A stretch of 38,079 bases of DNA from contig CAKUAK010000006.1 in NCBI GenBank assembly GCA_934636325.1, positions 1 to 38,079 of the forward strand. The letters are read 5' to 3'. The position numbers and the translations under genes were made by a program. Positions 17,189 to 24,768 of the stretch are shown here, piece by piece (within the stretch, counting starts at the first letter, position 1; every line of letters begins with the position of its first letter). The notes under the pieces were generated by a model, which saw only the letters and a list, made by a program, of their open reading frames with translations, made no database searches and had not been told where the DNA came from. The stretch comes from an uncultured Eubacteriales bacterium. GTDB taxonomy: Bacteria > Bacillota > Clostridia > Oscillospirales > Butyricicoccaceae.

Positions 17189-17446
17189 ATGGATACCGTA
17201 GAATACACCTTTGATACCCAGCTGCTCATCGAGGGCAAGGGAATGTCCGACGAGGCCATTGCCCGGTATATAACCGACAATATCGAGGGCGACTGCCTTC
17301 TTGTGGTCGGCGACGAAGAGCTTATCAAGATACACTTCCATACCAATACGCCGTGGAAAGTGCTCGAATACTGCGCCACCCAGGGCGATATACACGATAT
17401 CGTCGTCGAGAATATGGTCAGGCAGGCCAAGGGCCTTCAGGGCTGA
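17189..17446 (+). CDS. small stand-alone FakA middle-domain-like protein
   Basis: An 85-aa protein. Its sequence resembles the middle part of the fatty-acid kinase FakA (YloV family, dihydroxyacetone-kinase-like): an opening TFDTQLLIEGKGMSDEAIAR, then CLLVVGDEELIKIHFHTNTP (about 35-54) and a closing GDIHDIVVENMVRQ. In the full ~550-aa kinase this region links the ATP-binding DhaL domain to the C-terminal domain; here neither neighbour is present, so the protein cannot be a kinase itself. The conserved HxH (residues 49-51) is retained. In FakA proteins this region reads KVHVHT and I take it to be functionally important. It has its own promoter and terminator, with nothing co-transcribed. A decoy, accessory subunit or ligand-binding role is conceivable. 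Confidence 0.75.
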   Translation: MDTVEYTFDTQLLIEGKGMSDEAIARYITDNIEGDCLLVVGDEELIKIHFHTNTPWKVLEYCATQGDIHDIVVENMVRQAKGLQG

Positions 17447-17462
17447 TATGATATTTGAATGT

Positions 17463-17495
17463 AAAACAGGCGCGTCTTTTGGACGCGCCTGTTTT
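17463..17495. terminator. bidirectional intrinsic terminator
   Basis: Fourteen perfect pairs between 17463-17476 and 17482-17495, with A-run and T-run ends, between the FakA-like gene and the convergent Crp/Fnr-type gene. Confidence 0.9.
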
Positions 17496-17576
17496 GATGT
17501 CTGGAATTGATAGAAGTATTTTTAAAGAATATATCATTTGAAGCAGAAGCGATGCTCAATAGGCTGTATAATCGTG

Positions 17577-18248
17577 TCAGATAGTTTCGCCGGAGCAGAA
17601 GCGGGACAGCGCCATACGGTCGAGGATATGGACGCAGCGGCGGCTGGTCGAAATTATGCCGAGGTCGCGCAGCTCGGCCAGAGCGCGGGTCAGATGGACG
17701 CGGGAAATGCCGAGGATATCGGCCATCTCGTCCTGGGTGACGGTGACCTCGGGGGGCAGGGGCGCTGTGCGGGTGTCGGTCAGCAGATAGAGCAGATTGC
17801 ACAGCCGGGTCAGCGAGGAATTGTATTCCTGATGGACGCTGTCGAAGAGAAAGAGGTTGGTGTAAGCGGAATACCAGTCGACCACCCTTTGAGCGAGGGC
17901 GGGGTTTTCCTCGAACATGGCGCTGAACTGCTCCGGGGTGAACTCGAGGGCTTCTATATCGGAAAGGGCCTCTGTGACAAGGGAGAGCTCTATGCGGTAA
18001 TCGCGGCGGTGATAGCCGGGATAGACCGTTCCCGGGCCGTGGAAGCTGATTATCCTCCGGCGGCCGCTTTCGTGCTGGGCATAGTGCATCGAAAGGCCGG
18101 AGAGCATATAGTGTATCCTTACGCAGGGCTTTCCGGGGGCCCAGAGCAGCTCGCCGCGCCGAAAGGCGACATGCTTATGGGGGCGTGAGAGGAAGTATTC
18201 TTCGTGATCCGTAAAGTCGCCGGAAAAATAATATCTTGGAGTTTGCAT
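17577..18248 (-). CDS. Crp/Fnr family transcriptional regulator
   Basis: A 223-aa regulator with an N-terminal cyclic-nucleotide-binding-type beta-roll (about 20-125, including FRRGELLWAPGKP and RRIISFHGPGTVYPG). A long dimer helix follows, then a C-terminal winged helix (about 165-215) whose recognition part is QDEMADILGISRVHLTRALA. The cysteines do not form the N-terminal cluster of true Fnr, and the cAMP pocket is not evident, so the signal is unknown. The ATG is preceded by AAGGAGG. It is divergent from the oxidoreductase gene with only 76 bases between the starts, making that gene its likely target and suggesting autoregulation. It ends at the shared terminator. Confidence 0.88.
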   Translation of the reverse strand: MQTPRYYFSGDFTDHEEYFLSRPHKHVAFRRGELLWAPGKPCVRIHYMLSGLSMHYAQHESGRRRIISFHGPGTVYPGYHRRDYRIELSLVTEALSDIEALEFTPEQFSAMFEENPALAQRVVDWYSAYTNLFLFDSVHQEYNSSLTRLCNLLYLLTDTRTAPLPPEVTVTQDEMADILGISRVHLTRALAELRDLGIISTSRRCVHILDRMALSRFCSGETI

Positions 18249-18278
18249 GGGCAGACCTCCTTAAATATACATATATCA

Positions 18279-18309
18279 ACTTTATCATAACGGGTTGCTT
18301 TCGGCAACC
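18279..18309 (-). promoter_or_regulatory. Crp/Fnr gene promoter with inverted repeat in the divergent region
   Basis: On the minus strand: TTGCCG (18302-18307), 17 bases, TAAAGT (18279-18284) with an upstream TG. A 6-bp inverted repeat GGTTGC-N5-GCAACC (18293-18309) covers the -35. On the plus strand TATCAT (18283-18288) may be the -10 for the oxidoreductase, so the two promoters would overlap. Confidence 0.5.
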
Positions 18310-18324
18310 GAAGGGAGCATGTTT

Positions 18325-19338
18325 ATGAGTTTAGAGCTTTTGGGCTCGCCGGTGTCAGCGGCCGGGAAGGTCATCAAGAACAGGATAGTCGTGCCGCCCA
18401 TGGCCGACTTCGGCATGACCGGGCCGGATGGGATGGTCAACGAGCGGCATATTGCGCGATACGGCAGCTATGCCGACGGCGGCGCGGGGCTGGTCATCAT
18501 CGAGGCCTGCGCCGTCAGCCGTATGAAAGAGCCGAGAAATACTATCGGCATATTCGACGACCGGTGTATTCCCGGGCTGTCGTGCCTCGCCGAGGCCTCG
18601 AAGAGGAATGGCGCGCGGGTGCTTGTCCAGCTTATAAATACCGGGCGCGATGCAATGGAGGGGCAGTCGATCGATGAGATAAGCCATGAAAGATTCATGG
18701 AGTACAAGCGCGATTTTATCTCGGCGGCCGTGAGGTGCCGGAAGGCGGGGTTCGACGGCGTAGAGCTGCACGCCGCATACGGCATGTATCTTAACGAGAT
18801 CATAGAGACCGGCCGGAGGACCGACGGATATGGCGGCAGCCTTGATGGCAGGGTAAGGATATTGACCGAGCTGATATCCGAGATAAAGGAGGCATGCGGC
18901 GACGGCTTTATAACGGCGGCGAGGATCGGCAGCCGCGATATGGGCGAGCTGGCCGAGATCACCGGAAGGGCCGAGGAGGCGGGGATAGACCTGCTTGATA
19001 TTTGCAGCGGCATGGGACGGTATACCGGCGTGCCGGAGAATTTCGGGTTCGACGCCAAGGTATACGCGGCGTCGCTGGTCAAGAAGCAGGCCGGGGTGCC
19101 GGTCATATGTGTCGGCAATATATTCGACGGCGAGACGGCCGAGAGGATTCTCGAGCTGGGTCTGGCCGACATGACGGCCGTCGGGCGCGGGCATCTCTGC
19201 GACCCGGCGTGGGCCGGGAAGGTGCTGGCCGGGAAACGGCCCTTTAAATGCCTGCGCTGCCGGCGGTGCCTCTGGTATATCGACGGACGCCGCTGCCCCG
19301 GCAGGATGCTTGGAGAAAGAGAGGAGAATAAGGCATAA
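18325..19338 (+). CDS. NADH:flavin oxidoreductase, Old Yellow Enzyme family
   Basis: A 337-aa FMN-binding TIM-barrel oxidoreductase. The N-terminal KNRIVVPPMADFG (about 18-30) is the classic OYE start. FDGVELHAAYGMYLNEII (near 148-165) holds the substrate and flavin residues, and GNIFDGETAERIL is the phosphate-binding loop. The C-terminus has four cysteines (CLRCRRC, then GRRCPGR) placed where 2,4-dienoyl-CoA-reductase-type enzymes hold a [4Fe-4S] cluster, but the FAD/NADPH domain of those ~640-aa enzymes is absent, so electrons must come from another protein. I choose the ATG at 18325 because AAGGGAG lies 7 bases upstream; the ATG at 18319 would leave a 1-base gap. The flavin-reductase gene just downstream is a natural partner. 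Confidence 0.9.
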   Translation: MSLELLGSPVSAAGKVIKNRIVVPPMADFGMTGPDGMVNERHIARYGSYADGGAGLVIIEACAVSRMKEPRNTIGIFDDRCIPGLSCLAEASKRNGARVLVQLINTGRDAMEGQSIDEISHERFMEYKRDFISAAVRCRKAGFDGVELHAAYGMYLNEIIETGRRTDGYGGSLDGRVRILTELISEIKEACGDGFITAARIGSRDMGELAEITGRAEEAGIDLLDICSGMGRYTGVPENFGFDAKVYAASLVKKQAGVPVICVGNIFDGETAERILELGLADMTAVGRGHLCDPAWAGKVLAGKRPFKCLRCRRCLWYIDGRRCPGRMLGEREENKA

Positions 19339-19373
19339 GAGAGATACATGTATCAGAGCTGGAGATAAAGCCG

Positions 19374-20183
19374 GTGCCGCTTTTCCAGAAGACATGGGGA
19401 GCGCTGACAGCTGGGAACGATAACGACGGCTGGAACTCGATGGCCATAGCATGGGGTTCGATAGGGACCCTTTGGGAGCGCGGCACGCGGGACAGGATAG
19501 TCCCGGTGTGCAATGTCTATGTCAGGCCGACGAGGTTCACATTCCATCTGCTCGATCAGAATGAGATGTTCACAGTATCATTTATGGACGAGAGCCACCG
19601 GAAGTCGATGGCTATGCTGGGAACAAAGAGCGGAGCCGATGATCCCGACAAGATAAAAAATGCCGGGCTGTCGCTGGTGCATGACGGTGCGGCGGCCTAT
19701 ATGGAGGACAGCGACCTTGTCCTGATATGCCGAAAGATATATCATCAGCCGCTTGACGAAAAATACATGCTCGACCGGGGGCTTATAGAATATAATTACA
19801 GCCGCGGGACAGATAACTTCCACGAGATGTTCGTTGGCGAGATAGTAAAGGTGCTTGTAAAGCAACAGACAACCAAACAGCCTCGATGTTCATTGAACAT
19901 CGAGGCTGTTTTTATACCGGGCCGTATTACTTTCTCAGGTAGGCGGATGTTATCTTGCAGAAATAGAAGCGGTGGAGCTGCTCTGCCGGAAGGCCGGGAT
20001 AATTGCGGTCGAGGATCTCTTTGGGCATATGGGCCATATCGAACTGGTCGTCATAGAGCTTTTCGAGGACGAGGACGGCGCGGGCCTCGGCAAAGGCCGT
20101 CTGGCCGTCGAACTGCACGGGGGTCAGGCCGGAATCATGCATCTTGTCGATGTCGCGGCCCGATCTTGTTCCCAGCAGGTTGA
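19374..20183 (+). CDS. flavin reductase-like protein with displaced start and missing stop
   Basis: The first ~163 codons encode a flavin-reductase-like (split-barrel FMN-binding) protein paralogous to the gene at 19927-20445: WGALTAGNDNDGWNSMAIAW, then RPTRFTFHLLDQNEMFTVSF and MLGTKSG. Homology extends upstream of the GTG at 19374 to codon 19335, where ATA stands in place of the expected ATG: GAGGAG lies 8 bases before it, and it overlaps the previous gene's stop as ATAA instead of the usual ATGA. At the other end the domain finishes near VLVKQ (about 19865) with no stop. The frame continues through the terminator at 19875-19913 and 257 bases into the antisense of the next gene, ending at 20183 after ~105 unrelated residues. 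The CAA at 19863 is one transition from TAA. It may be decaying, use a rare start, or contain sequence errors. Confidence 0.6.
   Translation: MPLFQKTWGALTAGNDNDGWNSMAIAWGSIGTLWERGTRDRIVPVCNVYVRPTRFTFHLLDQNEMFTVSFMDESHRKSMAMLGTKSGADDPDKIKNAGLSLVHDGAAAYMEDSDLVLICRKIYHQPLDEKYMLDRGLIEYNYSRGTDNFHEMFVGEIVKVLVKQQTTKQPRCSLNIEAVFIPGRITFSGRRMLSCRNRSGGAALPEGRDNCGRGSLWAYGPYRTGRHRAFRGRGRRGPRQRPSGRRTARGSGRNHASCRCRGPILFPAG
19875..19913 (+). terminator. intrinsic terminator lying inside the open frame
   Basis: Seventeen perfect pairs between 19875-19891 and 19895-19911 with a 3-base loop and a run of five T. It lies where a terminator should follow the flavin reductase, yet the reading frame passes through it. 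The convergent gene ends 14 bases beyond. Confidence 0.9.
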
Positions 20184-20445
20184 GCTGGGGGCGGTATTCG
20201 CCCTTGTCAAAGAGGCTGACGGTAAAGACGCCGTTTTTCTCGGTATACTCGTATGTATAGCGGCAGGGACGGACGAATACCGTGCAGACCGGAAGATTCC
20301 ACAGCTGGCCCAGCTGGCCCCACGAGATGGTCATGGTGTTGTAATCCTCCGGCGTTCCGGCGGTCAGCAGGGCCCAGCCGTCGGCAAAGAGCGAGGTGGC
20401 GTTGCCGGGAAGCTCTTTGGGGTCGATCTTTGTAAAACCGTTCAT
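19927..20445 (-). CDS. flavin reductase family protein
   Basis: A 172-aa FMN-binding split-barrel protein. The pattern WALLTAGTPEDYNTMTISWG near residues 27-46 and VRPCRYTYEYTEKNGVFTVS around 76-95 are typical of flavin-reductase-like proteins that reduce or carry FMN. It is an intact paralogue of the degraded-looking gene opposite it, with a normal ATG behind AAAGGAGCG and a normal TAA. It lies 31 bases after ftsK on the same strand with no terminator between, so it may be transcribed from that operon. As a likely donor of reduced flavin it could serve the nearby Old Yellow Enzyme homologue; that is inference. Confidence 0.88.
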   Translation of the reverse strand: MNGFTKIDPKELPGNATSLFADGWALLTAGTPEDYNTMTISWGQLGQLWNLPVCTVFVRPCRYTYEYTEKNGVFTVSLFDKGEYRPQLNLLGTRSGRDIDKMHDSGLTPVQFDGQTAFAEARAVLVLEKLYDDQFDMAHMPKEILDRNYPGLPAEQLHRFYFCKITSAYLRK

Positions 20446-20476
20446 GATGATACGCTCCTTTATCTGATTTTTGTTG

Positions 20477-23320
20477 TCAATCCTTCATGCGCAGCTGCAT
20501 CTCGCTCCACTGGTCGGGGGTCAGAGAGACGCTGCGGGGCTTTGCGCCCTCGAACGGGCCGACTATGCCGCGTTCCTCCATGGCGTCGATCAGACGGGCG
20601 GCGCGGGCATAGCCCAGCTTGAGCTTGCGCTGGAGCAGCGAGGTAGAGGCCTCGCCGCGGTCGACGACGACCGATATGGCGTCCATGAGCATGGGATCGT
20701 CGGCGTCGCCATCATCCGACGCGGGGCTTTCGCCCGACGCGGTCTGGGCCTCGGGGTTGGCCTGGCGCTCGATGTGGTCGAGGATCTCCTGTGAGTATTC
20801 GGGCGTGCCGGTTGTCTTGACGAAGTCGATGACCGACTCGACCTCCTTGGAGCTTATGAAGCAGCCCTGGACTCGCATGGGCTTGCCTGCCCCGAGGGGG
20901 TTATAGAGCATGTCGCCGCGTCCGATCAGCTTTTCGGCGCCGTTCTGGTCGAGGATGATCCTTGATTCAATCTGGGAAGCGACGGCAAAGGCGATGCGGG
21001 AGGGAATGTTGGCCTTCATAAGGCCGGTGATGACGTCGGCCGAGGGGCGCTGAGTGGCGATTATAAGGTGCATACCGGCGGCGCGGGCCATCTGGGCGAT
21101 GCGGGCGATCGACTCTTCGACCTCGCGGGCGGCGACGAACATCAGGTCGGCCAGCTCGTCGATGACTATGACTATCTGGGGAAGGGTCTCGCCCTCGCCG
21201 CGGCGCCTGACCTCTTCGTTATATGCCTCGAGATTGCGGACATTGAGCTGGCTGAGCAGCTTATAGCGGCGCATCATCTCTCCAACGGCCCAGTTGAGCG
21301 CTCCGGCCGCCTTTTTGGGGTCGGTGACGACCGGTATGAGAAGATGGGGTATGCCGTTGTACATGCCCAGCTCGATCATCTTGGGGTCGACCATGATCAG
21401 CTTGACCTCTTCGGGCGAGGCTTTATAGATAAGGCTTATGATTATCGAGTTAATGCAGACCGATTTGCCCGATCCGGTGGTGCCGGCGATCAGCAAATGC
21501 GGCATTTTGGAGATGTTGCCGACGATGCACTGTCCGGCGATATCCTTGCCGACGGCAAAGGACAGCTTGGATTTGGCCGAAGAAAAGGCCTTGTTCTGGA
21601 GGATATCGCGAAGGCTGACAACCTCCTGTATGTCATTGGGCACTTCTATACCAACGGAATTGTTGGCCGGTATCGGGGCGATGCGGACCGACGAAGCACC
21701 CAGCGAAAGGGCGATATCGTCCGAAAGGTTGGTGACCTTCGAGAACTTTATGCCCCGCTGGAGCTGGAGCTCGTACCGCGTGACCGTCGGGCCCTTGGTG
21801 ACGTTGACGATCGCGGCCTCGATATTGAAGCTCTTGAGGGTGTCGACAAGGCGCTCGGCGCATTTTACGATGCTCTCGTGGTCGGCTCCCATTCCCGGGT
21901 CGCCGGGGGCGAGAAGCGAGAGGGGCGGATAGATGTATTTTCCGGCATCGGCCCTGGCGGCCTCGTCAAGAAGACGGCTGACGTCGTTTTCCTCGGCGGC
22001 CTTTTCATGGGCCTCGGCGGCGTCGCGGCGCTTTTCGTCAAGGCTGACCTCGGCCGGAGGGGGATTGTCCTCGGTGTAAATGTCAAAGCCTGCGGCGGGA
22101 GCCTGAACGCCGTCAGGCGACGGGACAGTGGTTTCCTGCGGGATAGGGGCGGGTTCGTCCGTTGAATGATCTTCGGCCGCCGGGGCGTCCTCCCAGGGCG
22201 CCGAGGAGCTGTCGCTTATATGTATTTCGGGGGGAACGGCCGGAGTCGAGAGCGCCGCGCTGTCGGGCGTTTTTTCGGAGGACGCGGGGGCGGCTTCGGG
22301 CTTCGGTTCGGGGGTCGGGGCGGCCGGAGCCTGTACCGGAGGCTCTTTGCCGAGGATGCGCTTCATGTCGACCGTCTGCCCGGCAAAGGGCGAGGATGAC
22401 GTCAGCGAAGAGGCCTCTTCGACCGTAAAGGCAGGCTGTGCCGGGGCGGTGGGGTCTTTTCTGGCAGGCTGCTCGGGCGCAGGTTCGGGCTGGGGCTTGT
22501 CCTTGCGGAAGAAATCTATAAAGGCGGGGGCGCTGCGGCGGGGCGGCAGCTCGTGGGATATCGAGGCAGTCTCGTGGCTCGATGACCGCGCCGGGGCCGG
22601 AGCTTCGCCGGTGTCCTCATGGATGCGAGTGCGCTTTGCAGGCTTGCGGGCCGGTTCTTCGTCCTCGTACTCCTCCTCGGGCGTCGGGCGCAGGCTCTTG
22701 ATAAATGTGACAGGATTGGTGCCGGTGGCGACAAAAAGACATGCCGCGATGGCGATCATGCAGAGCAGCACACCGCCCCCGGCCGAAAGGGCCGCCTTGA
22801 GCAGCATGGCAAGCCCGCCCGAAAATACGCCGCCCGAGGTCAGGGCGCGGCCGGTTTCGGCCAGCTGCTTGAAGCCCTCCATGCCCGAGCCTATGGGATA
22901 AGAGGCGCGGACAAGATGGCCCATCGAGCCGAAGAGCATGGGTATCATGAATATCGCTGTCTCGCGGGCGCGGACCTTTGACTTCATGCGGATAAAGATC
23001 ATGACGGCCGCCCAGAGAAAGGCCAGCGGCGCGAGATAGAAGCCGTAGCCGAAGAGCGAGCCGACGAGGTATTTATACCAGTCGATCATAAAGCCGCTGA
23101 CGCTGAAAAGGGAGAGCGTGCCGACAAAGGCCATGAAGAGATAGATACATGACCTTATCGTGCGGTAAAGCAGACGCTTCTGACGCTGTTTGGCGACGGC
23201 CTTTGACCCGGCGCTTTTGGACGCGCCCTTTTTGGCCGACGGCTTGCGCGAAGAGCTCTGCCTGGTTTTTGAAGATGTGCCGGAGGATGTTTTTTTCGCG
23301 GGGGGATCAGTTTGACTCAT
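20477..23320 (-). CDS. ftsK: DNA translocase FtsK/SpoIIIE
   Basis: A 947-aa septal DNA pump that clears chromosome ends during division or sporulation. After a basic, Ser/Lys-rich tail (about 1-50) come four to five membrane helices (about 52-210). A Pro/Ala/Glu-rich linker (about 215-430) follows, then the RecA-like motor. The motor shows NVTKGPTVTRYELQLQRGIK, Walker A AGTTGSGKSVCINS and Walker B LIMVDPKMIELGMYNG, with IATQRPSADVITG. The C-terminal gamma winged helix, which reads orienting DNA sequences, is clear (SLLQRKLKLGYARAARLIDA). The ATG follows TTAGGAGC. It lies 11 bases after uppP. Whether it is the vegetative FtsK or the sporulation SpoIIIE cannot be decided here. Confidence 0.94.
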   Translation of the reverse strand: MSQTDPPAKKTSSGTSSKTRQSSSRKPSAKKGASKSAGSKAVAKQRQKRLLYRTIRSCIYLFMAFVGTLSLFSVSGFMIDWYKYLVGSLFGYGFYLAPLAFLWAAVMIFIRMKSKVRARETAIFMIPMLFGSMGHLVRASYPIGSGMEGFKQLAETGRALTSGGVFSGGLAMLLKAALSAGGGVLLCMIAIAACLFVATGTNPVTFIKSLRPTPEEEYEDEEPARKPAKRTRIHEDTGEAPAPARSSSHETASISHELPPRRSAPAFIDFFRKDKPQPEPAPEQPARKDPTAPAQPAFTVEEASSLTSSSPFAGQTVDMKRILGKEPPVQAPAAPTPEPKPEAAPASSEKTPDSAALSTPAVPPEIHISDSSSAPWEDAPAAEDHSTDEPAPIPQETTVPSPDGVQAPAAGFDIYTEDNPPPAEVSLDEKRRDAAEAHEKAAEENDVSRLLDEAARADAGKYIYPPLSLLAPGDPGMGADHESIVKCAERLVDTLKSFNIEAAIVNVTKGPTVTRYELQLQRGIKFSKVTNLSDDIALSLGASSVRIAPIPANNSVGIEVPNDIQEVVSLRDILQNKAFSSAKSKLSFAVGKDIAGQCIVGNISKMPHLLIAGTTGSGKSVCINSIIISLIYKASPEEVKLIMVDPKMIELGMYNGIPHLLIPVVTDPKKAAGALNWAVGEMMRRYKLLSQLNVRNLEAYNEEVRRRGEGETLPQIVIVIDELADLMFVAAREVEESIARIAQMARAAGMHLIIATQRPSADVITGLMKANIPSRIAFAVASQIESRIILDQNGAEKLIGRGDMLYNPLGAGKPMRVQGCFISSKEVESVIDFVKTTGTPEYSQEILDHIERQANPEAQTASGESPASDDGDADDPMLMDAISVVVDRGEASTSLLQRKLKLGYARAARLIDAMEERGIVGPFEGAKPRSVSLTPDQWSEMQLRMKD

Positions 23321-23331
23321 GGATCATGCTC

Positions 23332-24138
23332 CTAAAAGAGATTGAAAGCCACGGTGACGACGCCGACCGCGGCGCAGTAGTATGAGAAATAGCGGAAGCT
23401 GTCGTTTTTCATAAGGATCTTGACCAGCTTTATGGCGGCATAGCCGGAGGCCAGGGCGGCGATGAATCCGGCCACATAGGGCAGCGGAGACGCCGCCTGC
23501 GCGCCTGCGCTCATCAGGTCGGGCAGCTTGAACACGAAGGACCCGGCGACGGCAGGTATCGACAGCAGGAAGGCGAAGCGGACGGCGAAATCGCGGGAGA
23601 AGCCGCAGAAGAGACCGGCGCACATGGTGCTGCCAGAACGGGAGACACCGGGAAAGAGGGCCACCAGCTGGGCCAAACCGACCGTCAGGGCGTCGCGGTA
23701 GGAGGCGTTGGTCGCCGTCTTTATCCCGCTGCCCTTGCGGTCGGCGATGAAGAGCACGACGGCCGTGAAGATCAGGGCGAAGCCGACGAAAAGGGTGCTG
23801 TCGAACATGGCCTCGACGTATTTATCGAGGACAGCGCCGACGGCCAGGGGCAGCGTGGCGATGAGAAGCATGACGACAAGGCGGCGGTTGGCCAGCCCGC
23901 GGGTCTTGAAGCCGTCGAAGCAGAGGCCGAGAAGGCCGCGGACCAGCTTTACGATATCGCCCCAGAAGGCGATGACGACGGCCAGAAGGGTCGCCACATG
24001 GACAACGACGGTGAAGAGTATATCGGACGGAAGATCCATCAGGGCCGAGACCAGCGTAAGATGGCCCGACGACGACACGGGCAGGAACTCTGTCAGGCCC
24101 TGGACGACGCCGAGGATGATGGCTTGCAGAAGATTCAT
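23332..24138 (-). CDS. uppP: undecaprenyl-diphosphate phosphatase UppP
   Basis: A 268-aa polytopic membrane enzyme that dephosphorylates undecaprenyl diphosphate to recycle the lipid carrier for peptidoglycan and other surface polymers; overproduction is linked to bacitracin resistance in the family. Both signatures are intact: QGLTEFLPVSSSGHL near residues 12-26 and FPGVSRSGSTM near 160. About eight helices follow the usual spacing. I choose the ATG at 24138 because AGAGGTGA precedes it by 5 bases; a GTG at 24145-24147 overlapping the previous stop would add three residues. It sits directly between a PAP2 phosphatase and ftsK, a cell-envelope grouping. Confidence 0.94.
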   Translation of the reverse strand: MNLLQAIILGVVQGLTEFLPVSSSGHLTLVSALMDLPSDILFTVVVHVATLLAVVIAFWGDIVKLVRGLLGLCFDGFKTRGLANRRLVVMLLIATLPLAVGAVLDKYVEAMFDSTLFVGFALIFTAVVLFIADRKGSGIKTATNASYRDALTVGLAQLVALFPGVSRSGSTMCAGLFCGFSRDFAVRFAFLLSIPAVAGSFVFKLPDLMSAGAQAASPLPYVAGFIAALASGYAAIKLVKILMKNDSFRYFSYYCAAVGVVTVAFNLF

Positions 24139-24143
24139 AAAGA

Positions 24144-24707
24144 TCACCTCTTGGTGGGGGATTTGTTACCCTTTATATTATCACAATCGGATGGTTTTTT
24201 CCACAGAAAAAGAGCGGCCTTTCCGCAGAGGAAGCCGACAAGGGCCCCAGCCAGAACATCGGTCGGGTAATGGACATAGAGATAGAGCCGCGACAGACCC
24301 ATCACGACGGCGAGGATCAAGGCGGCGCGGTATGCCTTTTTGCCCAGCGGCGCGATGGCGGCGGCAAAGGCGAAGGATACGCCGGTGTGGCCCGAGGGGA
24401 AGGAAAAATCGTGGGGGGCGCGGACGATTATATCAATAAGCGGGTTGAGGTCATAGGGGCGGATGCGCCCGACGGCCGGTTTTATAAGAAGATTGAGTAT
24501 GATGAAATCAAGCAGCAGGGCCGTCGCGCAGATAAGGCCGTTTTTCCGGGTAGGCTTATATATCAGCAGCACGGCCGTTATGAGTATGAAGATCTCGCCG
24601 TTGGCGGCGATATAGTTGAGTATCGTGGCTATCAGGTCGAATACGGGGTTGGAGATATTCTGTATGAGGTCGAGCAAACGGAGTTCGGCCACGGAAAGGG
24701 CGGTCAT
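24144..24707 (-). CDS. PAP2 family membrane phosphatase
   Basis: A 187-aa membrane protein with the full three-part lipid-phosphatase motif: KPAVGRIRP (about 86-94), SFPSGHTG (about 111-118) and SRLYLYVHYPTDVLAG (about 151-166), including both catalytic histidines. Five to six helices surround these motifs. Members dephosphorylate undecaprenyl diphosphate, phosphatidylglycerol phosphate or similar lipids outside the membrane. The ATG is preceded by AAGGAGGAG. Its stop sits 5 bases before the uppP start, so two phosphatases that could act on the same undecaprenyl carrier are translated together. The substrate is inferred from this pairing. Confidence 0.92.
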   Translation of the reverse strand: MTALSVAELRLLDLIQNISNPVFDLIATILNYIAANGEIFILITAVLLIYKPTRKNGLICATALLLDFIILNLLIKPAVGRIRPYDLNPLIDIIVRAPHDFSFPSGHTGVSFAFAAAIAPLGKKAYRAALILAVVMGLSRLYLYVHYPTDVLAGALVGFLCGKAALFLWKKPSDCDNIKGNKSPTKR

Positions 24708-24728
24708 TTAGCTCCTCCTTTTGACGGC

Positions 24729-24754
24729 GCACGCCGCCCTGTAAGGCGGCGTGC
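24729..24754. other. hairpin between M20 and PAP2 genes
   Basis: Ten GC-rich pairs (24729-24738 with 24745-24754) and a 6-base loop. On the coding (minus) strand no U-tract follows, and the next gene's ribosome site comes soon after. It is therefore more likely an RNA-processing or partial-termination element than a full terminator. Confidence 0.55.
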
Positions 24755-24768
24755 ATGGGTATGGTATC

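Noticed and set aside
24729..24754. Full intrinsic terminator after the M20 gene
   Set aside because: No U-tract follows on the coding strand and the next gene's ribosome site comes soon after, so I call it only a hairpin.
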